Source of the DNA: JASLDZ01 sp964242625
Lineage (GTDB): Bacteria; Pseudomonadota; Alphaproteobacteria; Caulobacterales; Caulobacteraceae
Direction of reading: 5' to 3'
Length of the DNA: 64,000 nucleotides
NCBI GenBank assembly: GCA_964242625.1
Contig: CAXTAO010000010.1
Span: 22,250 to 86,249 of the forward strand
The position numbers were made by a program, and so were the translations under genes. Below the pieces are notes generated by a model that saw only the letters and a program-made list of their open reading frames with translations, ran no database searches and was not told where the DNA came from. Shown in pieces: positions 25,489-35,381 of the stretch; position 1 is the first letter of the stretch, and the number at the start of each line of letters is the position of its first letter.

Positions 25489-26805
25489 TTACTCCGCCGC
25501 CATGAGCGCGGCGCCTTGCACGTGGAGCGGGCCGGTGCGGTAGCTGGCGATGCGCTCCTCCACCTCGTGGCGGAAGTGGCGGAAGAGGCCCTGGATTGGC
25601 CAGGCGGCCGCATCGCCCAGCGCGCAGATGGTGTGGCCCTCGACCTGGGTCGTGACGTTGAGGAGCGTGTCGATTTCACGCGCCTCGGCCTCGCCGCGGG
25701 CCATGCGCTCCATCACCCGCCACATCCAGCCCGTGCCTTCGCGGCAGGGCGTGCACTGGCCGCAGCTCTCGTGCTTGTAGAAATAGGAAATGCGAGCGAT
25801 GGCGCGCACGAGGTCGGTGGACTTGTCCATCACCATCACCGCCGCGGTGCCCAGGCCCGACTTCAGGTCGCGTAAGGAGTCGAAGTCCATCAGCGCGGTC
25901 TCGCACTGCTCGGCCGGGATCATCGGCACCGACGAGCCGCCGGGGATGATCGCCTTGAGCTCACCCCAGCCGCCGCGCACGCCGCCGCAGTGATCCTCGA
26001 TCAACTGGCGCAGAGGGATGCTCATCACCTCCTCGACGTTGCAGGGCTTCTCGACGTGGCCGGAGACGCACATCAGCTTGGTGCCGGCGTTGTTTGGCCG
26101 GCCGAAGCCCGCGAACCAACCGGCGCCCCGGCGAAAGATCGTGCCCACCGCCGCGATCGACTCGACGTTGTTGACCGTCGTGGGGCAGCCATAGAGCCCC
26201 GAGCCCGCGGGGAACGGCGGCTTCAGCCGCGGCTGGCCCTTCTTGCCCTCCAGGCTCTCCAGGAGCGCAGTCTCCTCGCCGCATATGTAGGCGCCGGCGC
26301 CATGGTGGATGAAGACGTCGAAATCCCAGCCGTGGACGTTGTCGCGCCCGATCAGGCGAGCCTCGTAGGCCTCCTTGACGGCGGCCTCCATGACGTCGCG
26401 CTCGTGGACGTACTCACCGCGCAGGTAGATGTAGCAGGCGTGCGCCTGCATGGCGAAGGACGCGATGAGGCAGCCTTCGATCAGGAGATGCGGATCGTGC
26501 CGCATGATCTCCCGATCCTTGCAGGTGCCAGGCTCGCTCTCGTCGGCGTTGACCACGAGGTAGTGCGGCCGGTCCTTCACTTCCTTGGGCATGAAGCTCC
26601 ACTTCAGCCCGGTGTTGAAGCCCGCGCCGCCGCGGCCGCGCATGCCCGACGCCTTCATCTGGTCGATGATCCACGGCCGCCCGGCGCCCAGGATGTCGCC
26701 CACGCCGTTCCAGCAGCCGCGCGCACGGGCCCCCTCCAGCCTCCAGTCGTGGAAGCCGTAGAGGTTGGTGAAGATACGGTCCTTGTCTTCGAGAATTCCG
26801 GGCAT
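25489..26805 (-). CDS. nuoF: NADH-quinone oxidoreductase subunit F (FMN, NADH site)
   Basis: 438 residues. FMN/NADH-binding elements are GMRGRGGAGFNTGLKW (~54-69), NADESEPGTCKDREIMRHDP, GAGAYICGEETALLESLEG, and the N3 cluster motif ESCGQCTPCREGTGW near residue 350. It oxidises NADH and passes electrons to FMN and cluster N3. ATG 26805 begins MPGILEDKDRIFTNLYG, matching the family; the frame is open further upstream but carries no homology. A candidate 26-codon ORF ends two bases before this start. Confidence 0.97.
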   Translation of the reverse strand: MPGILEDKDRIFTNLYGFHDWRLEGARARGCWNGVGDILGAGRPWIIDQMKASGMRGRGGAGFNTGLKWSFMPKEVKDRPHYLVVNADESEPGTCKDREIMRHDPHLLIEGCLIASFAMQAHACYIYLRGEYVHERDVMEAAVKEAYEARLIGRDNVHGWDFDVFIHHGAGAYICGEETALLESLEGKKGQPRLKPPFPAGSGLYGCPTTVNNVESIAAVGTIFRRGAGWFAGFGRPNNAGTKLMCVSGHVEKPCNVEEVMSIPLRQLIEDHCGGVRGGWGELKAIIPGGSSVPMIPAEQCETALMDFDSLRDLKSGLGTAAVMVMDKSTDLVRAIARISYFYKHESCGQCTPCREGTGWMWRVMERMARGEAEAREIDTLLNVTTQVEGHTICALGDAAAWPIQGLFRHFRHEVEERIASYRTGPLHVQGAALMAAE

Positions 26806-26807
26806 GG

Positions 26808-26888
26808 TCAGGCCTTGGGGCGCTTGAGCGCATACGCCAGCGCCGCCGCCGGGGCGAGTGCGAACGCCACGCAATGGGGGTGTATCAA
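26808..26888 (-). CDS. Candidate 26-residue membrane microprotein between nuoE and nuoF
   Basis: A 27-codon frame (stop included) fills almost exactly the 79-base space between nuoE and nuoF. It starts with TTG overlapping the nuoE stop as TTGA and stops (TGA) two bases before the nuoF ATG. The product would read IHPHCVAFALAPAAALAYAL then KRPKA after the initiator: one short hydrophobic helix followed by a basic tail. The same NTGA junction couples nuoE to nuoD and nuoK to nuoJ. I do not recognise a family. It could be chance, since GC-rich DNA favours Ala/Leu frames; conservation in relatives would decide. Confidence 0.45.
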   Translation of the reverse strand: MIHPHCVAFALAPAAALAYALKRPKA

Positions 26889-27562
26889 GCCGCCGGCTCC
26901 GGTTCGGGCTGGGGCAGGTTTGGAATGGTGAACGGCTTTGCGCGGCTGCCGTCGTAGAGCGCGGGATCGGAAAGCGTCAGCACCCCCCCCTGGGGCTCAG
27001 AGCTGCGCCGGCCGACCTGGCTTCCCGGGGCGGGCGTCTTGCCCGCGCGGAAGTCCTGCAGGATCCGCGCGAGCGAGTCGGGCGTCAGGTCCTCGTAGTA
27101 GAGGTCGTTGATCTGGGCCATGGGCGCATTGCAGCAGGCGCCCAGGCACTCGACCTCCTGCCAGGTGAAGAGGCCGTCCTTCGACAGGTGATCCTTCGGC
27201 CCGATCACCTCGCGGCAGAGGTCCATCAGTTCACCCGCGCCGCGGATCATGCAGGGCGTCGTGCCGCACACCTGTACGAGCGCCGCACGGCCCACCGGCT
27301 CCAGCATGAACATGGTGTAGAACGTCGCGACCTCCAGCACCCGGATGACAGGCATGGCGAGGAGCTCGGCCACGGCGCGCACCGCGGGCTCGCTGATCCA
27401 GCCCTCCTGCTTCTGCACGAGCCACAGCGCCGGGATGGAGGCGGACTGCTGGCGTCCGGGCGGATATTTCGAGATCCACCAGTCCACCTGCGCGCGCGTC
27501 TCCGGCGTGAAGGCGAAGGACGCAGGCTGGACCTCGGGCGGCGCGAGACGACGGACGCTCAA
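26885..27562 (-). CDS. nuoE: NADH-quinone oxidoreductase subunit E ([2Fe-2S])
   Basis: 225 residues. Thioredoxin-like fold with N1a cluster ligands Cys99 and Cys104 (CGTTPC) and Cys139 and Cys143 (CLGAC). The last ~50 residues (from about 175) form a Pro/Gly/Ser-rich extension beyond the core, common in alphaproteobacteria. The start is the TTG at 27562, overlapping the nuoD stop as TTGA; no ATG is in frame nearby. Works with NuoF and NuoG in the NADH dehydrogenase module. Confidence 0.96.
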   Translation of the reverse strand: MSVRRLAPPEVQPASFAFTPETRAQVDWWISKYPPGRQQSASIPALWLVQKQEGWISEPAVRAVAELLAMPVIRVLEVATFYTMFMLEPVGRAALVQVCGTTPCMIRGAGELMDLCREVIGPKDHLSKDGLFTWQEVECLGACCNAPMAQINDLYYEDLTPDSLARILQDFRAGKTPAPGSQVGRRSSEPQGGVLTLSDPALYDGSRAKPFTIPNLPQPEPEPAA

Positions 27563-28791
27563 CGGTCAATCTCTCCGAAGACGATGTCGAGCGAGCCTAG
27601 AATGGCGGAGACGTCGGCCAGCATGTGGCCGCGGTTCATCCAGTCCATCGCCTCAAGGTGTGGGAAGCCCGGCGCGCGGATCTTGCAGCGGTACGGCTTG
27701 TTCGTACCGTCGCTCACGAGATAGACGCCGAACTCGCCCTTGGGCGCCTCCACGCAGGCGTAGACCTCGCCGGGCGGCGTGTGGAAGCCTTCTGTATAAA
27801 GCTTGAAGTGGTGGATGAGCGCCTCCATCGAGCGCTTCATGTCGGCGCGGCGCGGCGGCGCGGCCTTGCCATTTTCCGTTAGCACCGGACCCGGCGTCTT
27901 CTGGATGCGCTCCAGACACTGCTCCATGATGCGGATCGACTGGCGCATCTCCTCCACGCGGCAGAGGTAGCGGTCGTAGCAGTCGCCGTTCTTGCCGACG
28001 GGGATGTCGAAGTCCATCTCAGCATAGCAGTCGTAGGGCTGCGATTTGCGCAGGTCCCACGCTACGTCAGAGCCGCGCAACATCACGCCGGTGAAGCCGC
28101 GCGCCACAGCCTCCTCCTTCGAAACAACGCCGATGTCGACGTTGCGAGCCTTGAAGATGCGGTTGCCGGTGATCAGCGTCTCGATGTCGTCCAGCTTGCC
28201 GGGGAACTGCTTGCACCAGTCCACCAGGTCGCGGACCAGGTCTTCCGGCAGGTCCTGGTGCACGCCGCCCGGTCGGAAGTAGTTGGCGTGGAGCCGCGCG
28301 CCGGACGCGCGCTCGTAGAAGATCATCAGCTTCTCGCGCTCCTCGAACCCCCACAGCGGCGGGGTGAGCGCGCCCACGTCCATCGCCTGGGTAGTCACGT
28401 TGAGGAGGTGGGAAAGGATGCGGCCGATCTCGCAGTAGAGCGTGCGAATCAGCTGGCCGCGGATGGGCACGTCCAGGCCCAGGAGCTTCTCGAGGGCGAG
28501 CACATAGGCGTGCTCCTGGTTCATCGGCGCCACGTAGTCGAGGCGATCGAAATACGGGATCGTCTGGAGGTAGGTGCGCGACTCCATGAGCTTCTCGGTG
28601 CCGCGGTGCAGGAGGCCGATGTGCGGGTCCACCCGCTCCACCACCTCGCCGTCGAGCTCCAAGACGAGGCGCAGCACGCCGTGCGCGGCCGGGTGCTGGG
28701 GGCCGAAGTTGATGGAGAAGGGGCGGACCTCCTTCTCCTCGCCGGGCGGCGCAATGGTGGCCAGCCCGCCCGCGGACGCGTCGTCAGCCAT
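27559..28791 (-). CDS. nuoD: NADH-quinone oxidoreductase subunit D
   Basis: 410 residues of the 49-kDa family: FSINFGPQHPAAHGVLRLVL with the quinone-site His, ESRTYLQTIPYFDRLDYVAP, GVMLRGSDVAWDLRKSQPYD and the terminal GSLDIVFGEIDR. It lines the ubiquinone-binding pocket with NuoB. ATG 28791 overlaps the nuoC stop by eight bases. Separate from NuoC, as in most alphaproteobacteria, not fused as in enterics. Confidence 0.97.
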   Translation of the reverse strand: MADDASAGGLATIAPPGEEKEVRPFSINFGPQHPAAHGVLRLVLELDGEVVERVDPHIGLLHRGTEKLMESRTYLQTIPYFDRLDYVAPMNQEHAYVLALEKLLGLDVPIRGQLIRTLYCEIGRILSHLLNVTTQAMDVGALTPPLWGFEEREKLMIFYERASGARLHANYFRPGGVHQDLPEDLVRDLVDWCKQFPGKLDDIETLITGNRIFKARNVDIGVVSKEEAVARGFTGVMLRGSDVAWDLRKSQPYDCYAEMDFDIPVGKNGDCYDRYLCRVEEMRQSIRIMEQCLERIQKTPGPVLTENGKAAPPRRADMKRSMEALIHHFKLYTEGFHTPPGEVYACVEAPKGEFGVYLVSDGTNKPYRCKIRAPGFPHLEAMDWMNRGHMLADVSAILGSLDIVFGEIDR

Positions 28792-29539
28792 GGGACACCT
28801 TCTCGTCGCGATCGATCACGGGCGGCTTGGCGTCGGGCGTGTCGCCGCGCTCATCGCCGGGCAGCACGTAGGCGTAGCCCGTGCCGGGCTTGTTCAGGTG
28901 GTCGCCTTCCCAGGGAGAAAGGAAGTCGAATGCGCGGAACTCCTGCGGCAGCTTGACCGGCTCGTAGACGACCCGCTTCAGCGCCTCGTCGTAGCGGACC
29001 TCGGTGTAGCCGGTCATCGGGAAGTCCTTCCGCAGCGGATGGCCGTGGAAGCCGTAGTCGGTGAGGATGCGGCGCAGGTCAGGATGTCCGTCAAAGAAGA
29101 TTCCGAACATGTCGAACGCCTCGCGTTCGTACCAGTCGGCGTTCGGGAAGACCGAGGTGACGGACGGCACGGGCGTGTCCTCGTCGGTCAGGATCTTCAC
29201 CCGGATGCGCGCATTCAGCTTGAGCGACAGAAGGTGGTAGACCACGTCGAAACGCCGATCGCGCTCGGGATAGTCGGCCCCGCACAGGTCGATCAGCTGG
29301 ACGAAGCGGTAGTTGGCGTTGTCGCGCAGGGTGGTCAGCAGCTCGACGATGCGCGGGGGGGACACCACCACCGTCAGCTCGTCGAAGGCCACGTGGGCGG
29401 AGACGATCGCCCCCGCGGCGTCGGCCACCACGCCCTGCGCGAGCGCGTTCAGCCGCTCTACAGGCAGGAGCGGCGGGCGCACCGCCGTTTCGCCCGCCCC
29501 GCCCGGGGCGACCTGCGGCGTGTCGATCGGCTGGCTCAT
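28784..29539 (-). CDS. nuoC: NADH-quinone oxidoreductase subunit C
   Basis: 251 residues of the 30-kDa family: DLCGADYPERDRRFDVVYHL, SVFPNADWYEREAFDMFGI, and HPDLRRILTDYGFHGHPLRK with PMTGYTEVRYDE. It has no cofactor and stabilises the peripheral arm. ATG 29539 overlaps the nuoB stop as ATGA, which fixes the start; a longer open frame upstream is a shadow of nuoB. Its 3' end overlaps nuoD. Confidence 0.97.
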   Translation of the reverse strand: MSQPIDTPQVAPGGAGETAVRPPLLPVERLNALAQGVVADAAGAIVSAHVAFDELTVVVSPPRIVELLTTLRDNANYRFVQLIDLCGADYPERDRRFDVVYHLLSLKLNARIRVKILTDEDTPVPSVTSVFPNADWYEREAFDMFGIFFDGHPDLRRILTDYGFHGHPLRKDFPMTGYTEVRYDEALKRVVYEPVKLPQEFRAFDFLSPWEGDHLNKPGTGYAYVLPGDERGDTPDAKPPVIDRDEKVSHG

Positions 29540-30150
29540 CGGTCGATGGTGCTCGTGCGGCGGATCTTTTTCTGCAGGAGCAAGAGGCCGTACAACAACG
29601 CCTCCGCCGTCGGCGGGCAGCCCGGCACGTAGACGTCGACCGGCACCACCCGGTCGCAGCCGCGCACCACGCTGTAGCTGTAGTGGTAGTACCCGCCCCC
29701 GTTGGCGCACGAACCCATGGAGAGCACGTAGCGCGGCTCGGGCATCTGGTCGTAGACCTTGCGCAGCGCCGGAGCCATCTTGTTGGTCAGTGTGCCGGCA
29801 ACGATCATCAGGTCGCTCTGCCGCGGCGAGGCGCGCGGCGCCATGCCGAAGCGCTCGGCGTCGTAGCGCGGCATTGAGGTGTGCATCATCTCCACCGCGC
29901 AGCAAGCCAGGCCGAAGGTCATCCACATGAGCGAGCCCGTGCGCGCCCAGCCGATCGCGTCGTCGAGCGCGGTCGTGATGAAGCCCTTGTCCGTCACGTC
30001 CGCCGACAGCCGGTCGAAGGCCGGGTCGTGCACGCGCGGGTCGTAACCTTCGACGCTGACACGGGCGGCCGTGCCGAACGGCATAGCGTCTCCCGTGGTG
30101 GGCGTGAGCCCCTCGGCGGGGCGCGTCAGTATGGGCGAGGTCACTCCCAT
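29536..30150 (-). CDS. nuoB: NADH-quinone oxidoreductase subunit B ([4Fe-4S] N2)
   Basis: 204 residues from ATG 30150, chosen because AAGGGAG lies nine bases upstream; a second ATG at 30171 would add seven residues. Cluster N2 ligands are present: the tandem Cys83-Cys84 in GLACCAVEMMH, Cys148 in MGSCANGGG and Cys178 in VPGCPP. It passes electrons to ubiquinone with NuoD. The gene overlaps nuoA by ten bases and nuoC by four. Confidence 0.96.
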   Translation of the reverse strand: MGVTSPILTRPAEGLTPTTGDAMPFGTAARVSVEGYDPRVHDPAFDRLSADVTDKGFITTALDDAIGWARTGSLMWMTFGLACCAVEMMHTSMPRYDAERFGMAPRASPRQSDLMIVAGTLTNKMAPALRKVYDQMPEPRYVLSMGSCANGGGYYHYSYSVVRGCDRVVPVDVYVPGCPPTAEALLYGLLLLQKKIRRTSTIDR

Positions 30151-30518
30151 TCGAGCGCTCCCTTCTTCCATTCGTAGATGAAGCCGACCGTCAGTACGCC
30201 GAGGAAGACCATCATCGACCAGAACGCGAACACCTGCGTCTCATGCGGGAGCTTCAGGAGCGCCACTCCCCAAGGAAACAGGAAGGCCACCTCGAGATCG
30301 AAGATAATGAACAGGATCGACACCAGGTAGAAGCGCACATCGAACTTCATACGCGCGTCGTCAAAGGCGTTGAAGCCGCATTCGTATGCCGAGATCTTCT
30401 CCGGATCGGGATGGCTGGGCGCAAGAACCCAGGCGAGCCCGATGAAGACGAGGCCGAGAACCACCGCCACGCCCAGGAAGATGATGATCGGTAGGTAGTC
30501 CAGCAGGAAGGCGGTCAT
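30141..30518 (-). CDS. nuoA: NADH-quinone oxidoreductase subunit A
   Basis: 125 residues, three membrane helices, with the family segment KISAYECGFNAFDDARMKFD on the loop between helices 1 and 2 and LFIIFDLEVAFLFPWGV. First gene of the fourteen-gene complex I operon. The 166 bases upstream, shared with the plus-strand tRNA-Asp promoter, contain only weak promoter candidates on this strand (TTTCGC, 17 bases, TAAAAG), so I do not call one. Confidence 0.96.
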   Translation of the reverse strand: MTAFLLDYLPIIIFLGVAVVLGLVFIGLAWVLAPSHPDPEKISAYECGFNAFDDARMKFDVRFYLVSILFIIFDLEVAFLFPWGVALLKLPHETQVFAFWSMMVFLGVLTVGFIYEWKKGALEWE

Positions 30519-30610
30519 GCCACGCTCATATGGGAATCGGCGGCTTTTACCCAGCGCGGCCGTGAGGCGAAAGGTGCTCGGACGCGCTTTTCCGGGCGAT
30601 GTCCGCTCGC

Positions 30611-30639
30611 TTGACGGGCCCCCTCACCCCGCCTATTCC
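30611..30639 (+). promoter_or_regulatory. Housekeeping promoter of tRNA-Asp
   Basis: TTGACG (30611-30616), 17 bases, TATTCC (30634-30639). In the Caulobacter notation this is TTGACGG, 14 bases, CCTATTCC. Transcription would start near 30646, about 40 bases before the mature tRNA. Confidence 0.7.
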
Positions 30640-30656
30640 ACGCTCCTCGCCGCGCC

Positions 30657-30682
30657 GGGCTCCGGTCTCCGCGGCGGAGCCC
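30657..30682 (+). other. Hairpin in the tRNA-Asp 5' leader
   Basis: An 8-bp perfect inverted repeat GGGCTCCG/CGGAGCCC with a 10-base loop ends two bases before the mature tRNA 5' end. It may shape RNase P or RNase J processing of the precursor. Confidence 0.45.
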
Positions 30683-30684
30683 AC

Positions 30685-30761
<77 letters not shown>

Positions 30762-30789
30762 TCTTTCGGTGTTGCCGTTCTCCGTCCGC

Positions 30790-30805
30790 CCCGGCTAGAG
30801 CCGGG
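30790..30805 (+). terminator. Short hairpin after tRNA-Asp
   Basis: CCCGGC, TAGA loop, GCCGGG: a perfect 6-bp stem 29 bases past the tRNA and just before the glycosyltransferase ribosome site. Without a T-run, partial readthrough into the next gene is likely. Confidence 0.35.
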
Positions 30806-30822
30806 ATCGTTGCGGAGTTTAG

Positions 30823-32124
30823 ATGGCCGACTTCGTCTTCACCACTTTCGAATTCGGCGGCCACGTCACCCCGGCGCTGGCCACCGCCAGTCGCCTGCAG
30901 GCGCGCGGGCACGACGTCCTGGTGGTGAGCGACGAGGCCACCCGTCCGGAGGCGCAGGGCTTCGGCCTGCCCTTCCAGCCCTGGCGCACCGCGCCCAACC
31001 GCCCCGACAAGCGCCTGGAGAACGAGCCGCTGCGGGACTGGGAGGCCGAGACCCCGGCCGAGGTCGTCGCCATGCTGCTGGAGCGCCTCATGACGGGACG
31101 CGCCGCCGCCTACGCCGCCGACACCCGCCATCTTCTGCGCGACCGTCCACAGGCGGTGGTGGTGAGCCAGGAGCTCCTGCTCGGCTGCATGATGGCCGCC
31201 GAGGCGCAGGGCGCGCGGCTGGCGCTTCACACCGCCAACGTCTGGCCGCTGCCGACGTTGGACGGGGTGCCGCCGTTCGGTCCAGGGCTCGCCCCGCCGG
31301 TGACGGAAGAGGAGCGCGCGTTCCAGGACCTCATCAGGGTCGCCAGCCGGTCGCTCTACGACGGCGGGCTGCCCGCCCTCAACGCCGCGCGAGCGTCGAA
31401 CGACTTGGCTCCGCTCGCGCACACGCTCGACCAGATCGATGCCGCCGACCTCATCCTGCTGTCGGCCGCGCAGGCCTACGACTTCGCGCCCGCGGGGGGC
31501 CTGCCCACACCCTTCGTCTACGCTGGGCCGCAGGCGCGCGTGCCGGCGTGGGCTGCGCCCTGGCGCTCGCCCTGGGCGCCGGGCGACCCGCGCCCGCTGG
31601 TGCTCGTCTCCTTCTCGACGCTCTACCAGGCGCAGGAGCCGGTGATTCGGCGCGTGATCGCCGCGATCGCCTCCTTGCCCGTCCGCGGCGTGGTGACGCT
31701 CGGCCCACAGCTCGATCCTGCCGAGTTCGAAAATCCGGCTGAGAACGTGCATGTGATCGCGAGCGCCAGTCACGACGCGCTGATGCCGGAACTGGCCGCC
31801 ATGGTGACCCACGCGGGACACGGCTCGGCGATCCGCCCCGTGCTGCACGGCGTGCCGCTGCTGTGCGTGCCCATGGGTCGCGACCAGCCCGACAATGCGG
31901 CGCGGATCGTCGCCCGCGGCGCGGGCCTGCGGCTCGCGGCCGACGCTTCGGTGGAGAGCCTCAGCGCGGCCGTGATGCGCCTCGTCTCCGAGCCCGGCTT
32001 CCGACATGCCGCCAAGAGCTGGGGTGCGGCCATTCGGGCGGAGGTCGCGGCCGAGGGGGATGTCGCGGTGCGAAGTCTCGAGGCGCTGGCGCGAGGGCGC
32101 CCGCCGCTCCGCACCCAGGCGTAA
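30823..32124 (+). CDS. UGT/MGT-like glycosyltransferase (GT1 type)
   Basis: 433 residues, GT-B fold. The N-terminus FVFTTFEFGGHVTPALATAS is the acceptor-side Rossmann start of the family; the C-terminal donor site shows MVTHAGHGSAIRPVLHGVPL then CVPMGRDQPDNAARI, the bacterial equivalent of the plant PSPG and MGT signature. Such enzymes glycosylate small lipophilic molecules or antibiotics with nucleotide sugars. GGAG at 30814-30817 supports ATG 30823. It stands alone between two tRNA genes, with no biosynthetic cluster around it, so the acceptor cannot be inferred. Confidence 0.85.
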   Translation: MADFVFTTFEFGGHVTPALATASRLQARGHDVLVVSDEATRPEAQGFGLPFQPWRTAPNRPDKRLENEPLRDWEAETPAEVVAMLLERLMTGRAAAYAADTRHLLRDRPQAVVVSQELLLGCMMAAEAQGARLALHTANVWPLPTLDGVPPFGPGLAPPVTEEERAFQDLIRVASRSLYDGGLPALNAARASNDLAPLAHTLDQIDAADLILLSAAQAYDFAPAGGLPTPFVYAGPQARVPAWAAPWRSPWAPGDPRPLVLVSFSTLYQAQEPVIRRVIAAIASLPVRGVVTLGPQLDPAEFENPAENVHVIASASHDALMPELAAMVTHAGHGSAIRPVLHGVPLLCVPMGRDQPDNAARIVARGAGLRLAADASVESLSAAVMRLVSEPGFRHAAKSWGAAIRAEVAAEGDVAVRSLEALARGRPPLRTQA

Positions 32125-32130
32125 GAAGAT

Positions 32131-32161
32131 GGAGCCGCCCCGGGCGTCCTGGAGCGGCTCC
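32131..32161. terminator. Bidirectional terminator between glycosyltransferase and tRNA-Val
   Basis: An 8-bp perfect stem GGAGCCGC/GCGGCTCC with a 15-base loop lies six bases after the glycosyltransferase stop. On the minus strand, after tRNA-Val, the stem is followed by ATCTTCTTAC, a reasonable U-rich tail; on the plus strand the tail (GCCTTCAATCT) is weaker. Confidence 0.6.
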
Positions 32162-32171
32162 GCCTTCAATC

Positions 32172-32246
32172 TGGTGGGCGGCGAGGGGATCGAACCCCCG
32201 ACCCGCTCCGTGTAAAGGAGCCGCTCTACCGCTGAGCTAGCCGCCC
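32172..32246 (-). tRNA. tRNA-Val (anticodon TAC)
   Basis: A 75-base cloverleaf with encoded CCA. The acceptor stem GGGCGGC/GCCGCCC is perfect, the anticodon stem GCTCC/GGAGC encloses TTTACAC with anticodon TAC (plus-strand 32212-32214), and the T loop reads GGTTCGATCC. It lies 37 bases after hup on the same strand, so cotranscription with hup is possible. Confidence 0.97.
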
Positions 32247-32283
32247 GTAGCCGCCCGCCGGGGCCGGCCCGCGGCTCAGGACC

Positions 32284-32556
32284 TTACTGGACCGCGGATT
32301 TCAGCCCTTCGCCGGGGCGGAACTTGACCGCCTTGGACGCGGCGCGTTCGACCGTCTCGCCCGTGCGGGGGTTGCGCGCCGTACCTGCCGGCCGGTCCAC
32401 CGCGACGAAGTTGCCGAAGCCTACGATCCGCACGTCAGTCCCCGACTTCAGGGATTCGGTGACGGTCTCGATGAAAGCGTCAAGCGCCTTGCCGGCCTGC
32501 TTCTTCTCCAGGTCGGACTTCTCGGCGATCGCCTGCACCAGCTCGGCCTTCGTCAT
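32284..32556 (-). CDS. hup: HU-family DNA-binding protein
   Basis: 90 residues from ATG 32556, the usual HU length. AGGAG sits nine bases before this ATG, whereas it directly abuts the other ATG at 32565, so the shorter form is preferred. Signatures: MTKAELVQAIAEKSDLEKKQ, the DNA-arm region IVGFGNFVAVDRPAGTARNP and RTGETV. A dimeric nucleoid protein that bends DNA. It stands between the lon terminator and tRNA-Val. Confidence 0.95.
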   Translation of the reverse strand: MTKAELVQAIAEKSDLEKKQAGKALDAFIETVTESLKSGTDVRIVGFGNFVAVDRPAGTARNPRTGETVERAASKAVKFRPGEGLKSAVQ

Positions 32557-32657
32557 GGGCGCCATCTCCTGATCGTTCTTGTGGGGGCGGCCATTCCGTA
32601 CGGCCCCCTACCCCCTGGAGCGGCACTGTGGACCGGCTCGCGCATGCCGTCAAAGCC

Positions 32658-32689
32658 AAGGCGGCGCGGGGTCGCCCCCGCGCCGCCTT
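32658..32689 (-). terminator. Strong hairpin terminator of lon
   Basis: A perfect 14-bp stem AAGGCGGCGCGGGG/CCCCGCGCCGCCTT with a four-base loop begins 21 bases past the lon stop. In the lon direction it is followed by GGCTTTGACG, a short T-run. The most convincing intrinsic terminator in the window. Confidence 0.7.
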
Positions 32690-32710
32690 AACTTGCGTTA
32701 CTCCGTCAGA

Positions 32711-35128
<2,418 letters not shown>

Positions 35129-35267
35129 AACGGACTCTCCTGGGAGGCGCCGGTTGCACGACCGCCTCCGGGTGGACGCTCCGCCCTCCCCGCCGCCTTC
35201 TGCCTGCGGGGTGGCGTCTCGCCCGGGCCGCCCCCGAGATTCGGCAGGCGGCGCTGGGTTCGGAGCG

Positions 35268-35297
35268 ATATTTGGCCCCTGTCACAGGAGGTTCAAG
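35268..35297 (-). promoter_or_regulatory. Heat-shock (RpoH-type) promoter candidate for lon
   Basis: On the minus strand CTTGAA (35297-35292) and CCAAATAT (35275-35268) are separated by 16 bases, resembling the sigma-32 pattern CTTGAA/CCCCATnT. Start site near 35260 would give a leader of ~130 bases. Lon is a classic RpoH target, which supports the call. Confidence 0.55.
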
Positions 35298-35330
35298 CGG
35301 AACGGCTGGAGGGCGGCCAAGGGCCGCGGA

Positions 35331-35377
35331 CGCGCCCCGCCTCCGCGCATCGGCGCCTCAGCCGCAGGCGGGGCGCG
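35331..35377 (-). terminator. Long GC hairpin directly after mfd
   Basis: A perfect 12-bp inverted repeat CGCGCCCCGCCT/AGGCGGGGCGCG with a 23-base loop begins four bases past the mfd stop. No T-run follows; likely an mRNA 3' end or Rho-assisted stop. It occupies the longest gene-free stretch (35129-35381) together with the lon promoter. Confidence 0.45.
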
Positions 35378-35381
35378 CCGT

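Noticed and set aside
30568..30590. nuoA promoter TTTCGC, 17 bases, TAAAAG
   Set aside because: Only three of six bases of the -35 match and the -10 is poor compared with other promoters in the window; not reported as a feature.
32565..32565. ATG 32565 as hup start
   Set aside because: The AGGAG ribosome site touches this ATG directly; ATG 32556 has correct spacing and gives the usual 90-residue HU.
32648..32653. TTGACG on the minus strand as a hup promoter -35
   Set aside because: No acceptable -10 lies 15-19 bases downstream, and the sequence forms the tail of the lon terminator.
32688..32701. CtrA-like site TTAACTTGCGTTAC between lon and hup
   Set aside because: The half-sites are separated by six bases, not the seven of TTAA-N7-TTAA, and the second is TTAC; it also lies inside the lon terminator flank.
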